Assembly (NCBI GenBank): GCA_022768865.1
Contig: JALELH010000025.1
Coordinates: 1 to 35,114 of the forward strand
Length of the DNA: 35,114 bases
Direction of reading: 5' to 3'
From: Spirochaetia bacterium
Lineage (GTDB): Bacteria > Spirochaetota > Spirochaetia > Treponematales > Treponemataceae
The translations under genes and the position numbers were made by a program. Positions 16,926-24,999 of the stretch are shown here, piece by piece; position 1 is the first letter of the stretch, and each line of letters opens with the position of its first letter. The notes under the pieces are model-generated. The model saw only the letters and a list, made by a program, of their open reading frames with translations. It searched no databases and was not told the DNA's origin.

Positions 16926-17765
16926 ATGAATAAATCACCAGAAAAAAAATTGAATATAAAACTCATTGCCCTTGATTTAGACGACACTTTGCTAAACGAC
17001 CAGAGGGCAATAGATGACAAAACTGTTGCGGCATTGCGCAAGGCAGCAGAAAAAGGAATTTACATTGTGCTGTGCTCCGGCCGTGCAGAAGACGGGATTC
17101 TTCCATTTGTACGCCGCCTTGAAATCGCAGGCAAGGAAACAGGACGCTTTATAATTGCCATCAATGGATGCAGTGTTTTTGACATGCACCAGAGAAAGCA
17201 GATTTATTTAAAAAGCGTAGAAGCAGATGTTCTTCTACATGCAAATGCAGAAGCAGAAAAAATGGGCCTACGAACAGAAGTCTATTCGCCTGATGTAATT
17301 TTCTATGCAGAAGAAACAAAGTGGACACGCCTTGACGTAGACATGTGCCACGTTAAAGGCAAAGTTATAGAAGACTATGAACAGTTTTTAAAAGACGGAA
17401 AGTTTCCTAAAATGCTTATTCCTGGTGAACCTGAAAAACTTGTAGTGCTTCAGGATAAGCTTAAAAAAGAACTTGGCAGCCGTGCCGAAATCTTTACAAG
17501 CAAGCCTTTCTTTCTGGAAATTCTTCCGCCTGAATGCGGCAAGGGTCAGGCAATTGAATTCCTTGCAGGCAACTTAGGTATTCCTATGGAACAGACCATG
17601 GCATTCGGAGACAGCATGAACGACGAAAGCATGATAAAAATGTGCGGTGCAGGCGTGTGCATGTGCAACGGCCTTGACTACATTAAAGGCGTTGCAGATT
17701 ATGTTACGGAAAAAGACAACAACAATAACGGCATTGCGGATTTTTTGGAAAAATATGTTTTATAA
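16926..17765 (+). CDS. Cof-type HAD-superfamily phosphatase
   Basis: The 279-residue protein is a Cof/HAD-IIB phosphatase. Motif I is LIALDLDDTLLND, with the nucleophile and acid/base aspartates near the N-terminus. Motif II is VLCSGR, a lysine of motif III lies in the KGQAIEFLA segment, and motif IV is FGDSMNDESMIKMCG. The C2 cap domain between motifs II and III (about residues 80-200) sets the substrate, usually a sugar phosphate, nucleotide or pyridoxal phosphate, and cannot be read here. The start at 16926 is fixed by the promoter just upstream; the earlier in-frame TTG lies inside the -35. It is divergent from cimA and convergent with the methyltransferase gene, whose stop lies 10 bases on. 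Confidence 0.88.
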   Translation: MNKSPEKKLNIKLIALDLDDTLLNDQRAIDDKTVAALRKAAEKGIYIVLCSGRAEDGILPFVRRLEIAGKETGRFIIAINGCSVFDMHQRKQIYLKSVEADVLLHANAEAEKMGLRTEVYSPDVIFYAEETKWTRLDVDMCHVKGKVIEDYEQFLKDGKFPKMLIPGEPEKLVVLQDKLKKELGSRAEIFTSKPFFLEILPPECGKGQAIEFLAGNLGIPMEQTMAFGDSMNDESMIKMCGAGVCMCNGLDYIKGVADYVTEKDNNNNGIADFLEKYVL

Positions 17766-17775
17766 ATTCGGCCGT

Positions 17776-18939
17776 TTAGATAATATCATTTAATGTCTGT
17801 TTTACTTTTAGTTCACCTAGGAATGAATCTTTTGCTGTGGATTTGTATTCCGGTGAACTTTGTTTTTTTACAGCGCGGATTAAAAGTTTTTTTGGCGTGC
17901 CTTCCATGTCTATAAATTCCATGAGCTGAACTGCATATCCGTGTTCTTCTAAAAGTTCTGCACGGATGGCATCGGTGGCAAGGGCAGCAAAACGTTCCCG
18001 CAAAATGCCGTGCTTCATAAAAAGAGCAAGTGGGCTTTTTTCTTCAACAATGTTTTTTGAAAGCTGGCTGTTTATTTCATGCTGGCAGCACGGCACGGAA
18101 AGGATTGCCTTTGTGTTGTGTTCAACGGCATACTTTAAGGCATAGTCCGTTGCAGTGTCGCAGGCGTGCAAAGTTACGATAATATCCGGAGACGTTTTGC
18201 CAGAATACTTTGCAATGTCTCCTACGGCAAAGTGCAGGTTTTTGTAGCCGAACTTCTGTGCAAGTAGTGAACAGTTTTCTATTACGTCTTTCTTTAAATC
18301 AAGGCCAAAGACTTCACAGGGTATTTTTTTAATTTCAGTAAGAAAGTAATAAGCGGCAAAAGTTAAATAAGATTTGCCGGAACCAAAGTCCACCATGCGC
18401 AAAGGGCGTTCTTCTGTAAAACTTCCTGTGCCGCAGGAAAGTTTCTGCACGCTTTCCAAAATATCATCAATGAATTCCAGAAAGCGGTTTATCTGGCGGA
18501 ACTTGTCGTAGCGTGCAGAAATTATTTTGCCATCTTTAGACTGAACCCCAAGTTCAATTAAAAAAGGAACAGGCATTCCTTCCTTTAAAATATACTGCTT
18601 TTCTTTATTATGCTTAAATACAGGTGCGGCAGCAATCTTTTTAACTATGATCTTAACTTCTCCGCGGCGGTTAGCCAGATATGTTGTTTCTTCTGTTTCC
18701 GTACGCTTAATGCAGTTTTTAAAATTAATGCCGGCGTTTTCTTCTATAAACTTTTCTGCCTGTTCTTTACTTAAGTTTTTTGTAAAAGACTGTTTCTGCG
18801 TAAAGCTTTCTGAAATATATTCATTGACAAAAGACGCCGTTGGCAAAGGATTTTTCCAGATACGCACTTTAATAAAATCTTTTCCAAGTTTTTCTTCTAT
18901 ATTCTTAACAGGTTTTGAAAATGTGGCAGAAATAAGCAT
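17776..18939 (-). CDS. SAM-dependent methyltransferase (Methyltransf_32/METTL25-like)
   Basis: The 387-residue protein has a class I SAM-binding domain in its C-terminal half: RMVDFGSGKSYLTFAAYYF (motif I), FGLDLKKDVIENC, HFAVGDI, IIVTLHACDTATDYAL and LSVPCCQHE. The CCQHE and HACDTATD pairs are typical of the Methyltransf_32 family, which includes eukaryotic METTL25/RRNAD1. The N-terminal 140 residues have no motif I recognise; RRGEVKIIVKKI could be an RNA-contacting segment. The substrate is unknown; an RNA target is a guess. The ATG at 18939 is preceded by TAAAAT ending six bases before it, with no Shine-Dalgarno. The promoter region is shared with divergent pepF. Confidence 0.82.
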   Translation of the reverse strand: MLISATFSKPVKNIEEKLGKDFIKVRIWKNPLPTASFVNEYISESFTQKQSFTKNLSKEQAEKFIEENAGINFKNCIKRTETEETTYLANRRGEVKIIVKKIAAAPVFKHNKEKQYILKEGMPVPFLIELGVQSKDGKIISARYDKFRQINRFLEFIDDILESVQKLSCGTGSFTEERPLRMVDFGSGKSYLTFAAYYFLTEIKKIPCEVFGLDLKKDVIENCSLLAQKFGYKNLHFAVGDIAKYSGKTSPDIIVTLHACDTATDYALKYAVEHNTKAILSVPCCQHEINSQLSKNIVEEKSPLALFMKHGILRERFAALATDAIRAELLEEHGYAVQLMEFIDMEGTPKKLLIRAVKKQSSPEYKSTAKDSFLGELKVKQTLNDII

Positions 18940-18945
18940 GAAGTC

Positions 18946-18951
18946 ATTTTA
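18946..18951 (-). promoter_or_regulatory. -10 of the methyltransferase gene, leaderless type
   Basis: TAAAAT on the minus strand ends six bases before the ATG at 18939. No good -35 is visible at 16-18 bases, so this is weaker than the other leaderless-type promoters. Confidence 0.45.
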
Positions 18952-19001
18952 TCAATTATTATCAAACTAAAAAAGTATGCTCATGTTAGTCTGCCAAAAC
19001 A

Positions 19002-19030
19002 TTTATAAAAAATATAAAATCTGCTATACT
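19002..19030 (+). promoter_or_regulatory. pepF promoter, leaderless type
   Basis: TTTATA (19002-19007), 17 bases and TATACT (19025-19030) end six bases before the ATG at 19037. The intervening bases are CTTTTT, so no ribosome binding site is possible. Confidence 0.6.
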
Positions 19031-19036
19031 CTTTTT

Positions 19037-20836
19037 ATGAGCAACGAAAAAATTCCATTAAGAAAAGACGTTCCATCTGAATACAAATGGGACCTGACAA
19101 AACTTTATAAAACAGAAAAAGACTGGGAAGAGGACCTTAAAAAAATCCCGGACCTTACAAAAAAGTTCATGGCATTTAAAGGACACCTGGCAGATTCCAG
19201 CGATACTCTTTTAAAGGCATTAAAGGCAGACGACGAACTTAGCCTTCTTGTAGAAAAAGTCTACCACTATGCAAGCCTGATGAACGAAGCAGACCAGAGC
19301 GAAAGTGCAAACCAGGAACGCTACAACAAGGTAATGATGGCATACACGGAAATGTCTTCCCAGTGCAGCTACTTTACGCCGGAACTTCTTGCAATCGACG
19401 ACGGTAAAATCAACGACTGGTGCGAACTGCCGGAATTTAAAGATTATAAAATCAGCATAAAGAAAACACTCCATGCAAAACCGCATATTCTTTCAGAAAA
19501 AGAAGAAAGGCTTATGGCACTGCAAAGCGAAAGCAGCCAGACTGCTTCCAATGTATTCAGCCTGCTTAATGATGTAGACATGAACTTTGGCACAGTAAAA
19601 GTTGACGGCAAGGAAATGCCATTGACCCACAGCACATGGACCAACTTCCTTGAAAACCAGGACAGAAACATAAGGCAGGAAGCATACACAAAGTTTTACG
19701 ATGTATTTGAAAAGCACGCCAATACACTTGCTGCCCTTTATGCAGGTTCCGTAAACAACGACATTTTCATTGCACGTGCCAGGGGATACAAATCTTCTTT
19801 AGACAGTGCCCTTTACGGAGACAAAGTTCCGGAAAGCGTATATAAAAATTTAATTGAAACAGTGCATAAAAATCTTCCAGACCTTCACAGATTCTATACA
19901 CTAAGAAAAAAAGTTCTTGGCGTTGATGAACTAAGGCACTGGGATGTTTATGTTCCATTGGTAAAATCTGTAAAATCAAAAGTAACTTACGAAGAATCTG
20001 TAGAAATCTGCCGCAATGCACTTTCAGTTTTAGGCAAGGAATATACAGACACTTTGTGCGGCGGACTTTTAGGCGGCTGGTGTGACCGCTATGAAAACAA
20101 GGGCAAGCATTCAGGTGCCTTTTCCAGCGGATGCTACGAAGGCTACCCTTACATCCTTTTGAACTACGATGACAACACTTTGCGTGACGTTTATACCATG
20201 GCACACGAAGGCGGACACAGCATGCATTCCTGGTACAGCGTGCACAACAATCCTTTCAGCTGCTACGATTACACAATTTTTGAAGCAGAAGTTGCATCTA
20301 CTTTCAACGAAGAACTTGTATTCAAGTATCTTCTTAAAAATGCAAAAGATGACGAAATGAAAAAATATTTAATCGCCATGCGTGCCAATGATATTCTGGC
20401 AACACTGCACCGCCAGACTATGTTTGCAGAATTTGAACTTAAGTGCCACGAATCCGTAGAAAATGGCATTCCGTTAAGCTGTGACGGAATCAGGAAAATC
20501 TACCGTGAACTTCTGGAACAGTACTTTGGTCCTGAAATGCACTTTGAAAAATCAAGCGACATGGAAGGCCTGCGCATTCCGCACTTTTACAACGCATTCT
20601 ATGTTTATAAATATGCAACAGGAATTTCTGCAGCCCTTGCCCTTGCAAAGCGCGTAACGGAAGGTGGAGACAAGGAACGTGAAGACTATTTTAAGTTCCT
20701 AAAGAGCGGCGGCAGCCGTTACCCTATTGAATCCCTGCGTGTTGCAGGCGTAGACATGGAAAGTTCAGAACCAGTCCAGGCTGCACTTGATACTTTCAGG
20801 TCTTTAGTAGACCAGCTGGAAGAACTTCTGGCATAA
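19037..20836 (+). CDS. pepF: oligoendopeptidase F (M3B)
   Basis: The 599-residue cytoplasmic zinc metallopeptidase cleaves short peptides. The catalytic motif HEGGH is at residues 390-394 (MAHEGGHSMHSWYS), and the third zinc ligand lies in YTIFEAEVASTFNEEL. The N-terminal oligopeptidase F region (SEYKWDLTKLY, then SLLVEKVYHYASLMNEAD) and the C-terminal RIPHFYNAFYVYKYATGISAA segment are typical of the family and full length. The start is the ATG at 19037, six bases after TATACT; earlier in-frame ATGs would place the promoter inside the coding region. A short AAGGC-like sequence after the stop resembles part of the palindromic element near 24,000. Confidence 0.93.
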   Translation: MSNEKIPLRKDVPSEYKWDLTKLYKTEKDWEEDLKKIPDLTKKFMAFKGHLADSSDTLLKALKADDELSLLVEKVYHYASLMNEADQSESANQERYNKVMMAYTEMSSQCSYFTPELLAIDDGKINDWCELPEFKDYKISIKKTLHAKPHILSEKEERLMALQSESSQTASNVFSLLNDVDMNFGTVKVDGKEMPLTHSTWTNFLENQDRNIRQEAYTKFYDVFEKHANTLAALYAGSVNNDIFIARARGYKSSLDSALYGDKVPESVYKNLIETVHKNLPDLHRFYTLRKKVLGVDELRHWDVYVPLVKSVKSKVTYEESVEICRNALSVLGKEYTDTLCGGLLGGWCDRYENKGKHSGAFSSGCYEGYPYILLNYDDNTLRDVYTMAHEGGHSMHSWYSVHNNPFSCYDYTIFEAEVASTFNEELVFKYLLKNAKDDEMKKYLIAMRANDILATLHRQTMFAEFELKCHESVENGIPLSCDGIRKIYRELLEQYFGPEMHFEKSSDMEGLRIPHFYNAFYVYKYATGISAALALAKRVTEGGDKEREDYFKFLKSGGSRYPIESLRVAGVDMESSEPVQAALDTFRSLVDQLEELLA

Positions 20837-20875
20837 AAAGCCTTCCGTGCTACGTATATAGCCGCCATGGTTCCT

Positions 20876-20961
20876 TTGGCAGAATGCCAATAGTCCACGA
20901 AAACGACCTGCATGGACTATTATCATAATCTCCATCGTCCACGGAAAGAACCTTCATGGAC
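20876..20961. repeat. two tandem 44-bp hairpin units with a leading palindrome
   Basis: TTGGCA/TGCCAA (20876-20890) is a perfect short palindrome. It is followed by AATAGTCCA (20889-20897) pairing with TGGACTATT (20913-20921). The same GTCCACG and TGGACTAT blocks recur 44 bases later (20937 and 20957), forming a second, weaker hairpin. This is the left part of a larger repeat array before the HD-domain gene. Confidence 0.65.
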
Positions 20962-20971
20962 TATAAATATA

Positions 20972-21131
20972 ATGCTGTAGGACTATCACTATCATGCTGT
21001 AGGTACTATCAGCATCATGCTGTAGGTACTATCGGCATTATGCTGCAGGTACTATCCATAACATGCTGTAGGTACTATCAGCATTATACTGCAGGTACTA
21101 TCAGCATTATACAGCAGGTGCTATGGGCTTC
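20972..21131. repeat. seven tandem 23-bp hairpin repeats
   Basis: Seven units begin at 20972, 20994, 21017, 21040, 21063, 21086 and 21109; the first period is 22 bases, the others 23. The intact unit is ATGCTG, a 10-base centre (TAGGTACTAT), then CAGCAT, so each unit is itself a 6-bp-stem hairpin. Units 2 and 5 are perfect; the last is the most divergent. The array ends about 10 bases before the -35 of the HD gene. There are no unique spacers, so it is not a CRISPR. Confidence 0.9.
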
Positions 21132-21141
21132 AAAAGCCTTG

Positions 21142-21170
21142 TTAAACTTTTTGCGCCAATGTGCTATATT
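21142..21170 (+). promoter_or_regulatory. HD-gene promoter, leaderless type
   Basis: TTAAAC (21142-21147), 17 bases and TATATT (21165-21170) end six bases before the ATG at 21177. No Shine-Dalgarno is present. The tandem hairpin array lies directly upstream. Confidence 0.55.
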
Positions 21171-21176
21171 TTAGCT

Positions 21177-22214
21177 ATGGATGATTTTAAAACGGCATAC
21201 CACAATGCACTTTGCAAGGATGTTCCTTCCTTTATAGAAGAATATGCTGCACTACCCCTTTTGCAGCGTCTGGAAGGCATAGGGCTTTTATGCGGAACGG
21301 ACTGGACTCCGATTTTCAGCAACAAATTTTACTATTCAAGGCTGGACCATTCCATAGGCACGGCATTAATCACCTGGAACTTTACTCACGATAAAATTCA
21401 GACTATAGCGTCTTTGCTTCATGATGTTTCAACGCCGGCATTCAGCCATGTATCGGACTTTAAAAACGGAGACGCCTTAACCCAAAGTTCAACAGAAGAC
21501 TTGAATTCAAAAATGATAGATGAAGACGCCGCACTGCAGGCCCTGCTGAAAAGGGACGGAATAAAGACGGAACAGGTAAACAACTATCACCTTTACCCTG
21601 TCTGCGACAACATAATTCCTACCTTAAGTGCAGACCGCCTTGAATACATGTACCCAAGCGGTGCAGCCCTTGAAGGCATCTGGTCTATAGAAGACACCAT
21701 AAAAAACTACAGCCACATAAAGGTGCTTACAAACGAGCGCAACCAGCCGGAACTGGGTTTTGACAATGCAGAAGAAGCCCATATCTATGCAAAAAAGTTT
21801 TTAAAGACAAGCCTTATTCTGCAGAAAAACAGGGACAAGGTGGCCATGCAGCTTATGGCAGACGTTTTAACGGAAGCAGAAAAAGAACACATAATAACCG
21901 GTGCAGATTTATATAAGCTTTCAGAACAGGAACTTATACAGAAGTTTGAAGACCATGCAAAGCAAAAGCCGGAACTTATGTTTTCTGCATTGTTCCGCAC
22001 TTTCAGGGGAGCAAAATCAATTATACAGAGCAACAACCCTTTAAAAGAAATTTACTGCATAAACATTAAGGTTAAGCGGCGTTTTGTAGACCCACTTACA
22101 GAAACAGAAAATGGCGTTACAAGGGTTTCCAAAGTCTATGCTGAATACAGGAAAGCCATCTGGGACTTCCTAAATTTTGAAGACAGTCCATATGCCGGCG
22201 TGGAGCTTTTGTAA
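21177..22214 (+). CDS. HD-domain phosphohydrolase
   Basis: The 345-residue protein has an HD metal-binding domain: H58 (SRLDHSIGTAL), H82-D83 (SLLHDVSTPAF), H91 (SHVSDF) and a later Asp in LSADRLEY. This arrangement resembles the dNTPase/SAMHD1-like branch, which hydrolyses nucleotides, but the substrate cannot be told from sequence. The C-terminal half (about 190-345) is mostly helical and I see no known domain in it. The ATG at 21177 lies six bases after TATATT; an earlier in-frame ATG at 21123 sits within the repeat array and is rejected. The stop TAA (22212-22214) shares its last A with the ATG of the next gene, so the two are translationally coupled. Confidence 0.78.
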   Translation: MDDFKTAYHNALCKDVPSFIEEYAALPLLQRLEGIGLLCGTDWTPIFSNKFYYSRLDHSIGTALITWNFTHDKIQTIASLLHDVSTPAFSHVSDFKNGDALTQSSTEDLNSKMIDEDAALQALLKRDGIKTEQVNNYHLYPVCDNIIPTLSADRLEYMYPSGAALEGIWSIEDTIKNYSHIKVLTNERNQPELGFDNAEEAHIYAKKFLKTSLILQKNRDKVAMQLMADVLTEAEKEHIITGADLYKLSEQELIQKFEDHAKQKPELMFSALFRTFRGAKSIIQSNNPLKEIYCINIKVKRRFVDPLTETENGVTRVSKVYAEYRKAIWDFLNFEDSPYAGVELL

Positions 22215-22903
22215 TGGCTGTATGGCGACCAAAGAAAATACTTTTTATAGGAACTCATTCTGCCCTGCTTAAAGTCCTTTCTAAAGAAAACGAAACGGAA
22301 GTTATTTCTTCCATTAACTTTATCGGCAGCCTGACCATGAGTTTTGTTCCGGATTTAATAGTAGCGGAAACATTGAACGCAGAAGAAATTATAACCATAC
22401 GCAAGACAGACAAGCTTGCCTTTGTGCCGATATTGATTTCTTCTGAAAAGATTACGGAAGAAGAATGCCGGTCTGCAATTCCTTTTTCAAACGTTATTTT
22501 ATGCAGTGCCACAGTATGCACGGATTCTTTATTTATTGAACACTTAAAGGCAGTTTTAACTAAAACAAAAAAGCTTGCCCATGCAAAAACTTCTTCTATT
22601 GTAAAAAGGGCAATTTTATTTGTGGATTCAAACCTTGCCGTAAAGTTTACAAGGAAAGACATATGCAGCCAGATAAACACAAATGAAGATTACCTTACAA
22701 GGGTTTTCCGCAAGGAAATGGGTATGGGCCTTTGGGACTATATAAACATCCTGCGTTTAGAAGAAGCAAAAAGCCTGCTTACATATACAGGCCTTACCAT
22801 AAAGGAAGTTGCCCAGCGGTGCGGCTTTACAACGTCTGCTTATTTGTGCAACTGCTTTAAAAGACGCTTTAACATTTCCCCCGACAGCATCAGGCAGGGG
22901 TAA
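22214..22903 (+). CDS. AraC-family regulator with degenerate receiver-like N-terminus
   Basis: The 229-residue protein ends in a two-helix-turn-helix AraC domain (about 127-227): FTRKDICSQINTNEDYLTRVFRKE for the first and IKEVAQRCGFTTSAYLCNCFKRRF for the second, both well conserved. Residues 8-120 look like a response-regulator receiver (KILFIG; PDLIVAE; FVPILISSEKI). However, the N-terminal acidic pair is lost and the position expected for the phospho-acceptor Asp is Glu52. It is probably phosphorylation-independent or mimics the phosphorylated state. It overlaps the HD gene by one base (TAATG), so both come from the same transcript, and it may act on the hairpin array upstream of that operon. 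It is convergent with the GerMN gene, 11 bases apart. Confidence 0.82.
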   Translation: MAVWRPKKILFIGTHSALLKVLSKENETEVISSINFIGSLTMSFVPDLIVAETLNAEEIITIRKTDKLAFVPILISSEKITEEECRSAIPFSNVILCSATVCTDSLFIEHLKAVLTKTKKLAHAKTSSIVKRAILFVDSNLAVKFTRKDICSQINTNEDYLTRVFRKEMGMGLWDYINILRLEEAKSLLTYTGLTIKEVAQRCGFTTSAYLCNCFKRRFNISPDSIRQG

Positions 22904-22914
22904 AGGGTATAACT

Positions 22915-23886
22915 CTAAAACGAATTCCTGCCAAGTGGTGTGCCTATCCATACGCCTTCCTGACCAAGGTATTCTTTTCTTTCCCCGTCTACAAGGAACT
23001 GAACGCCTTCTACTGTAGGGAATGCAGTTGCCGTGTAAACAATCTGCTGAAGCTGACCGCGCAGGCCTTCTATTCCATACTGATTGAATTCAAATTCACC
23101 GCTGAAGTTTAACGTTGCAATGCCGTTCTTTACGGAAGCACCAATCAGTTTTGTGCCGCTGGAAATTAAAGTCCGGCATCCGTTTTTCTCTTCTGATGCA
23201 TCCGGCCCTGCTATGATGGCATGGATTGCGTCTACTAAAGGACTGTCTGACTTTTTCATCTCTCGCACAACTTCTTTTCTTGCAACTGTTCCGTTGCTGC
23301 TGATTATCATGAAGAAAAGCTTAAGCTTCATTTTCTTTACGGAAGGGGTTGAAACAGAAACTTCCTTTTTAACTACTGTTTCTTTCTTTTCTGCTTTAGG
23401 GCTTTCTTTTTTTACTGTTTCTTTCTTTGCAGGCTGTGCCGTCTTTGCGGTCTTTTCTGCAGGAGCCGGTTCTTCAGCAATAATTTCTGCTGCAGGTGTT
23501 TTAGGAGTTTCTTTTTCCTTGATTATTTCCTGTGTTTCTTCCTGCTGTTTTTTTGCAGCGGCATTCTGAGCAATGACGGGAGCTTCTGTTTTTTCCGGTT
23601 CTGCTACTGTTGAATTTAAATCGATTTCTACGGGACCAATCGGTTCAACTTTGTTTTTGCGTTCTGCCTGAACTGTTTCCGGTTCTTCTGCCTTTTCTAC
23701 AAATTCCGGTGTCTTTAGTCCTGCTTTATTGAAGAAACCTGTTGCCTTTAAATTGGTTGCTATTTTATTCTGATTGGCAATAAAAAGAATTAAAATTATA
23801 AGTGCGGCTACGGCCCATAGTGCCAGGCCAATGCCTGATGATTTCTTTGTTTTCTTTTTATTGTCTGATTTTTCTTTTTTCTGCAT
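22915..23886 (-). CDS. membrane-anchored GerMN-domain protein
   Basis: The 323-residue protein has a basic N-terminus, one membrane segment (about residues 19-37) and a long Lys/Glu/Ala/Pro-rich linker (about 60-185). A C-terminal GerMN domain follows (about 187-310: KLKLFFMIISSNGTVARKEV, then VDAIHAIIAGP, ATLNFSGEF, YTATAFPTVEGVQFLVDG). GerMN domains occur in GerM of spore formers and in lipoproteins such as LpqB. In non-sporulating bacteria their role is unclear, perhaps in envelope or peptidoglycan contact. The topology suggests the domain lies in the periplasm. The ATG at 23886 is six bases after TATACT, without a Shine-Dalgarno. Confidence 0.82.
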   Translation of the reverse strand: MQKKEKSDNKKKTKKSSGIGLALWAVAALIILILFIANQNKIATNLKATGFFNKAGLKTPEFVEKAEEPETVQAERKNKVEPIGPVEIDLNSTVAEPEKTEAPVIAQNAAAKKQQEETQEIIKEKETPKTPAAEIIAEEPAPAEKTAKTAQPAKKETVKKESPKAEKKETVVKKEVSVSTPSVKKMKLKLFFMIISSNGTVARKEVVREMKKSDSPLVDAIHAIIAGPDASEEKNGCRTLISSGTKLIGASVKNGIATLNFSGEFEFNQYGIEGLRGQLQQIVYTATAFPTVEGVQFLVDGERKEYLGQEGVWIGTPLGRNSF

Positions 23887-23892
23887 GGTTTA

Positions 23893-23921
23893 AGTATACC
23901 AAATAAAATACAAAAGGTCGA
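23893..23921 (-). promoter_or_regulatory. GerMN-gene promoter, leaderless type
   Basis: On the minus strand TCGACC (23916-23921), exactly 17 bases and TATACT (23893-23898) end six bases before the ATG at 23886. Confidence 0.62.
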
Positions 23922-23953
23922 ATGTCGTATTATAAAAATTTTTTTATAAGCAT

Positions 23954-24050
23954 ATAAACGCCTTACGGCAGAACCAGTCCTGAAAAAAAGGCTTCCGCAC
24001 TACGTTTGTGCAGATTTTTTTTCATGCCTGAACCTGCCTATGGCGTTTAT
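23954..24050. repeat. 97-bp palindromic element, copy A
   Basis: The element is bounded by a perfect 9-bp terminal inverted repeat, ATAAACGCC at 23954-23962 and GGCGTTTAT at 24042-24050. It holds nested complementary segments (TCCTG with CAGG-like arms, GCAC/GTGC) and two homopolymer runs (A7, T8). It lies 50 bases past the PAP2 stop. A second copy, almost identical outside one insertion, lies at 25000-25118. On the minus strand AGGC...GCCT followed by T7 could act as a terminator. Confidence 0.85.
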
Positions 24051-24099
24051 TTTTTATATAAGTATCTTAGTGCAAATTATTCTAAAGTCGACATTCGCC

Positions 24100-24945
24100 C
24101 TAGAATTTAAAAGAAACAGACGTACTGGTTGGGGTAATTGATACGCTCACGTTTTCTGTGCTTACTTTCTGGCTCAGGGTGTGCAGCCATGGGACTGCAA
24201 AGCCGATTGTTGTGCCTAGTGCCGCACCTGCAAGGGTATCAGTAAAAAAGTGGTTGCCGCTTGCCATTCTTAAGCCTGCCGTTGCAAAGGCAAGGGAATA
24301 GGCTGTTGCCACAACGGGGATTTTATAGTCAGATTCAGGATAGTATTTGCAGAATGTGTAGCTTAAAAAGGCAGCGTTCATAAAAGAATCCGTTGTGTGT
24401 CCGCTTGGAAGGGAAAATTCAAAGTCGTAGTTGTCAAGTTCGTCTTCCGGGTAGCCGTCAAAATACATGTATGGCCTTTTTCTTTTTATGGCTGTCTTTA
24501 AAAGATTTTTTACGGTCTGGGTTGCAAGGATTGTTTCTGCATAAATTACTGTAAATCTAAGTCCTTCCTGTTCACTAAAATTGTTGTTGAACATCTGGAT
24601 TGTATAGATACCAGGCACAAGACAATAACTTAAAGTAAGGGTTGCGTCCCCGGCGTGGTCTAAAGTCTTGCTGTATTTTCTTGCAAACTTGCGGTCAATA
24701 AAATTAACGTCGTCCAGGTCGTAGGTAAATTCATCGTATTCCGGCATGTTGATTATGTCCGGAAGTTTAAGTGCAAAAACAGTTGACCCCACTAGCAGGC
24801 CTGCAGCAATGCCGTCGCCAACGGCAGAAACCTTAAAAGGCGAACCTTCTGTTTCCGTAATGCACTTTTCATTTTCCGGAATTTCTACAGCAAAAAGATT
24901 AAATGCAACTAAAAACAAAACTAAAACTGATAAAATCTTTTTCAT
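24100..24945 (-). CDS. PAP2-family phosphatase, exported
   Basis: The 281-residue protein has a cleavable-looking signal peptide (residues 1-20) and the complete acid-phosphatase/PAP2 signature. This comprises K150-x6-R157-P158 (KTAIKRKRP), P180-S-G-H183 (LPSGHTTDSF) and R226-x5-H232-x3-D236 (RMASGNHFFTD). Hydrophobic stretches between motifs suggest several membrane passes, as in lipid phosphatases such as undecaprenyl- or phosphatidylglycerol-phosphate phosphatases. The substrate is not determined. The start is the only ATG preceding a signal peptide; I see no Shine-Dalgarno and no clear -10. The gene is bracketed by two copies of a palindromic element. Confidence 0.87.
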   Translation of the reverse strand: MKKILSVLVLFLVAFNLFAVEIPENEKCITETEGSPFKVSAVGDGIAAGLLVGSTVFALKLPDIINMPEYDEFTYDLDDVNFIDRKFARKYSKTLDHAGDATLTLSYCLVPGIYTIQMFNNNFSEQEGLRFTVIYAETILATQTVKNLLKTAIKRKRPYMYFDGYPEDELDNYDFEFSLPSGHTTDSFMNAAFLSYTFCKYYPESDYKIPVVATAYSLAFATAGLRMASGNHFFTDTLAGAALGTTIGFAVPWLHTLSQKVSTENVSVSITPTSTSVSFKF

Positions 24946-24999
24946 AGTTAATTAATTAGGTAAATATCAAGTTATAAAATAAGTATTGCTTTTTTTAAC

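Noticed and set aside
20972..21131. CRISPR array
   Set aside because: Units are contiguous with no unique spacers, the unit is itself a short palindrome, and no cas gene is present.
20956..21174. Reading frame across the hairpin array
   Set aside because: Its residues are just the repeat read in shifting frames (CCRYYQH, GTISI), there is no ribosome site, and the frame overlaps the HD promoter.
23954..24050. Insertion sequence
   Set aside because: Terminal repeats are present, but at 97 bases there is no transposase frame and no visible target duplication; it is kept only as a palindromic element.
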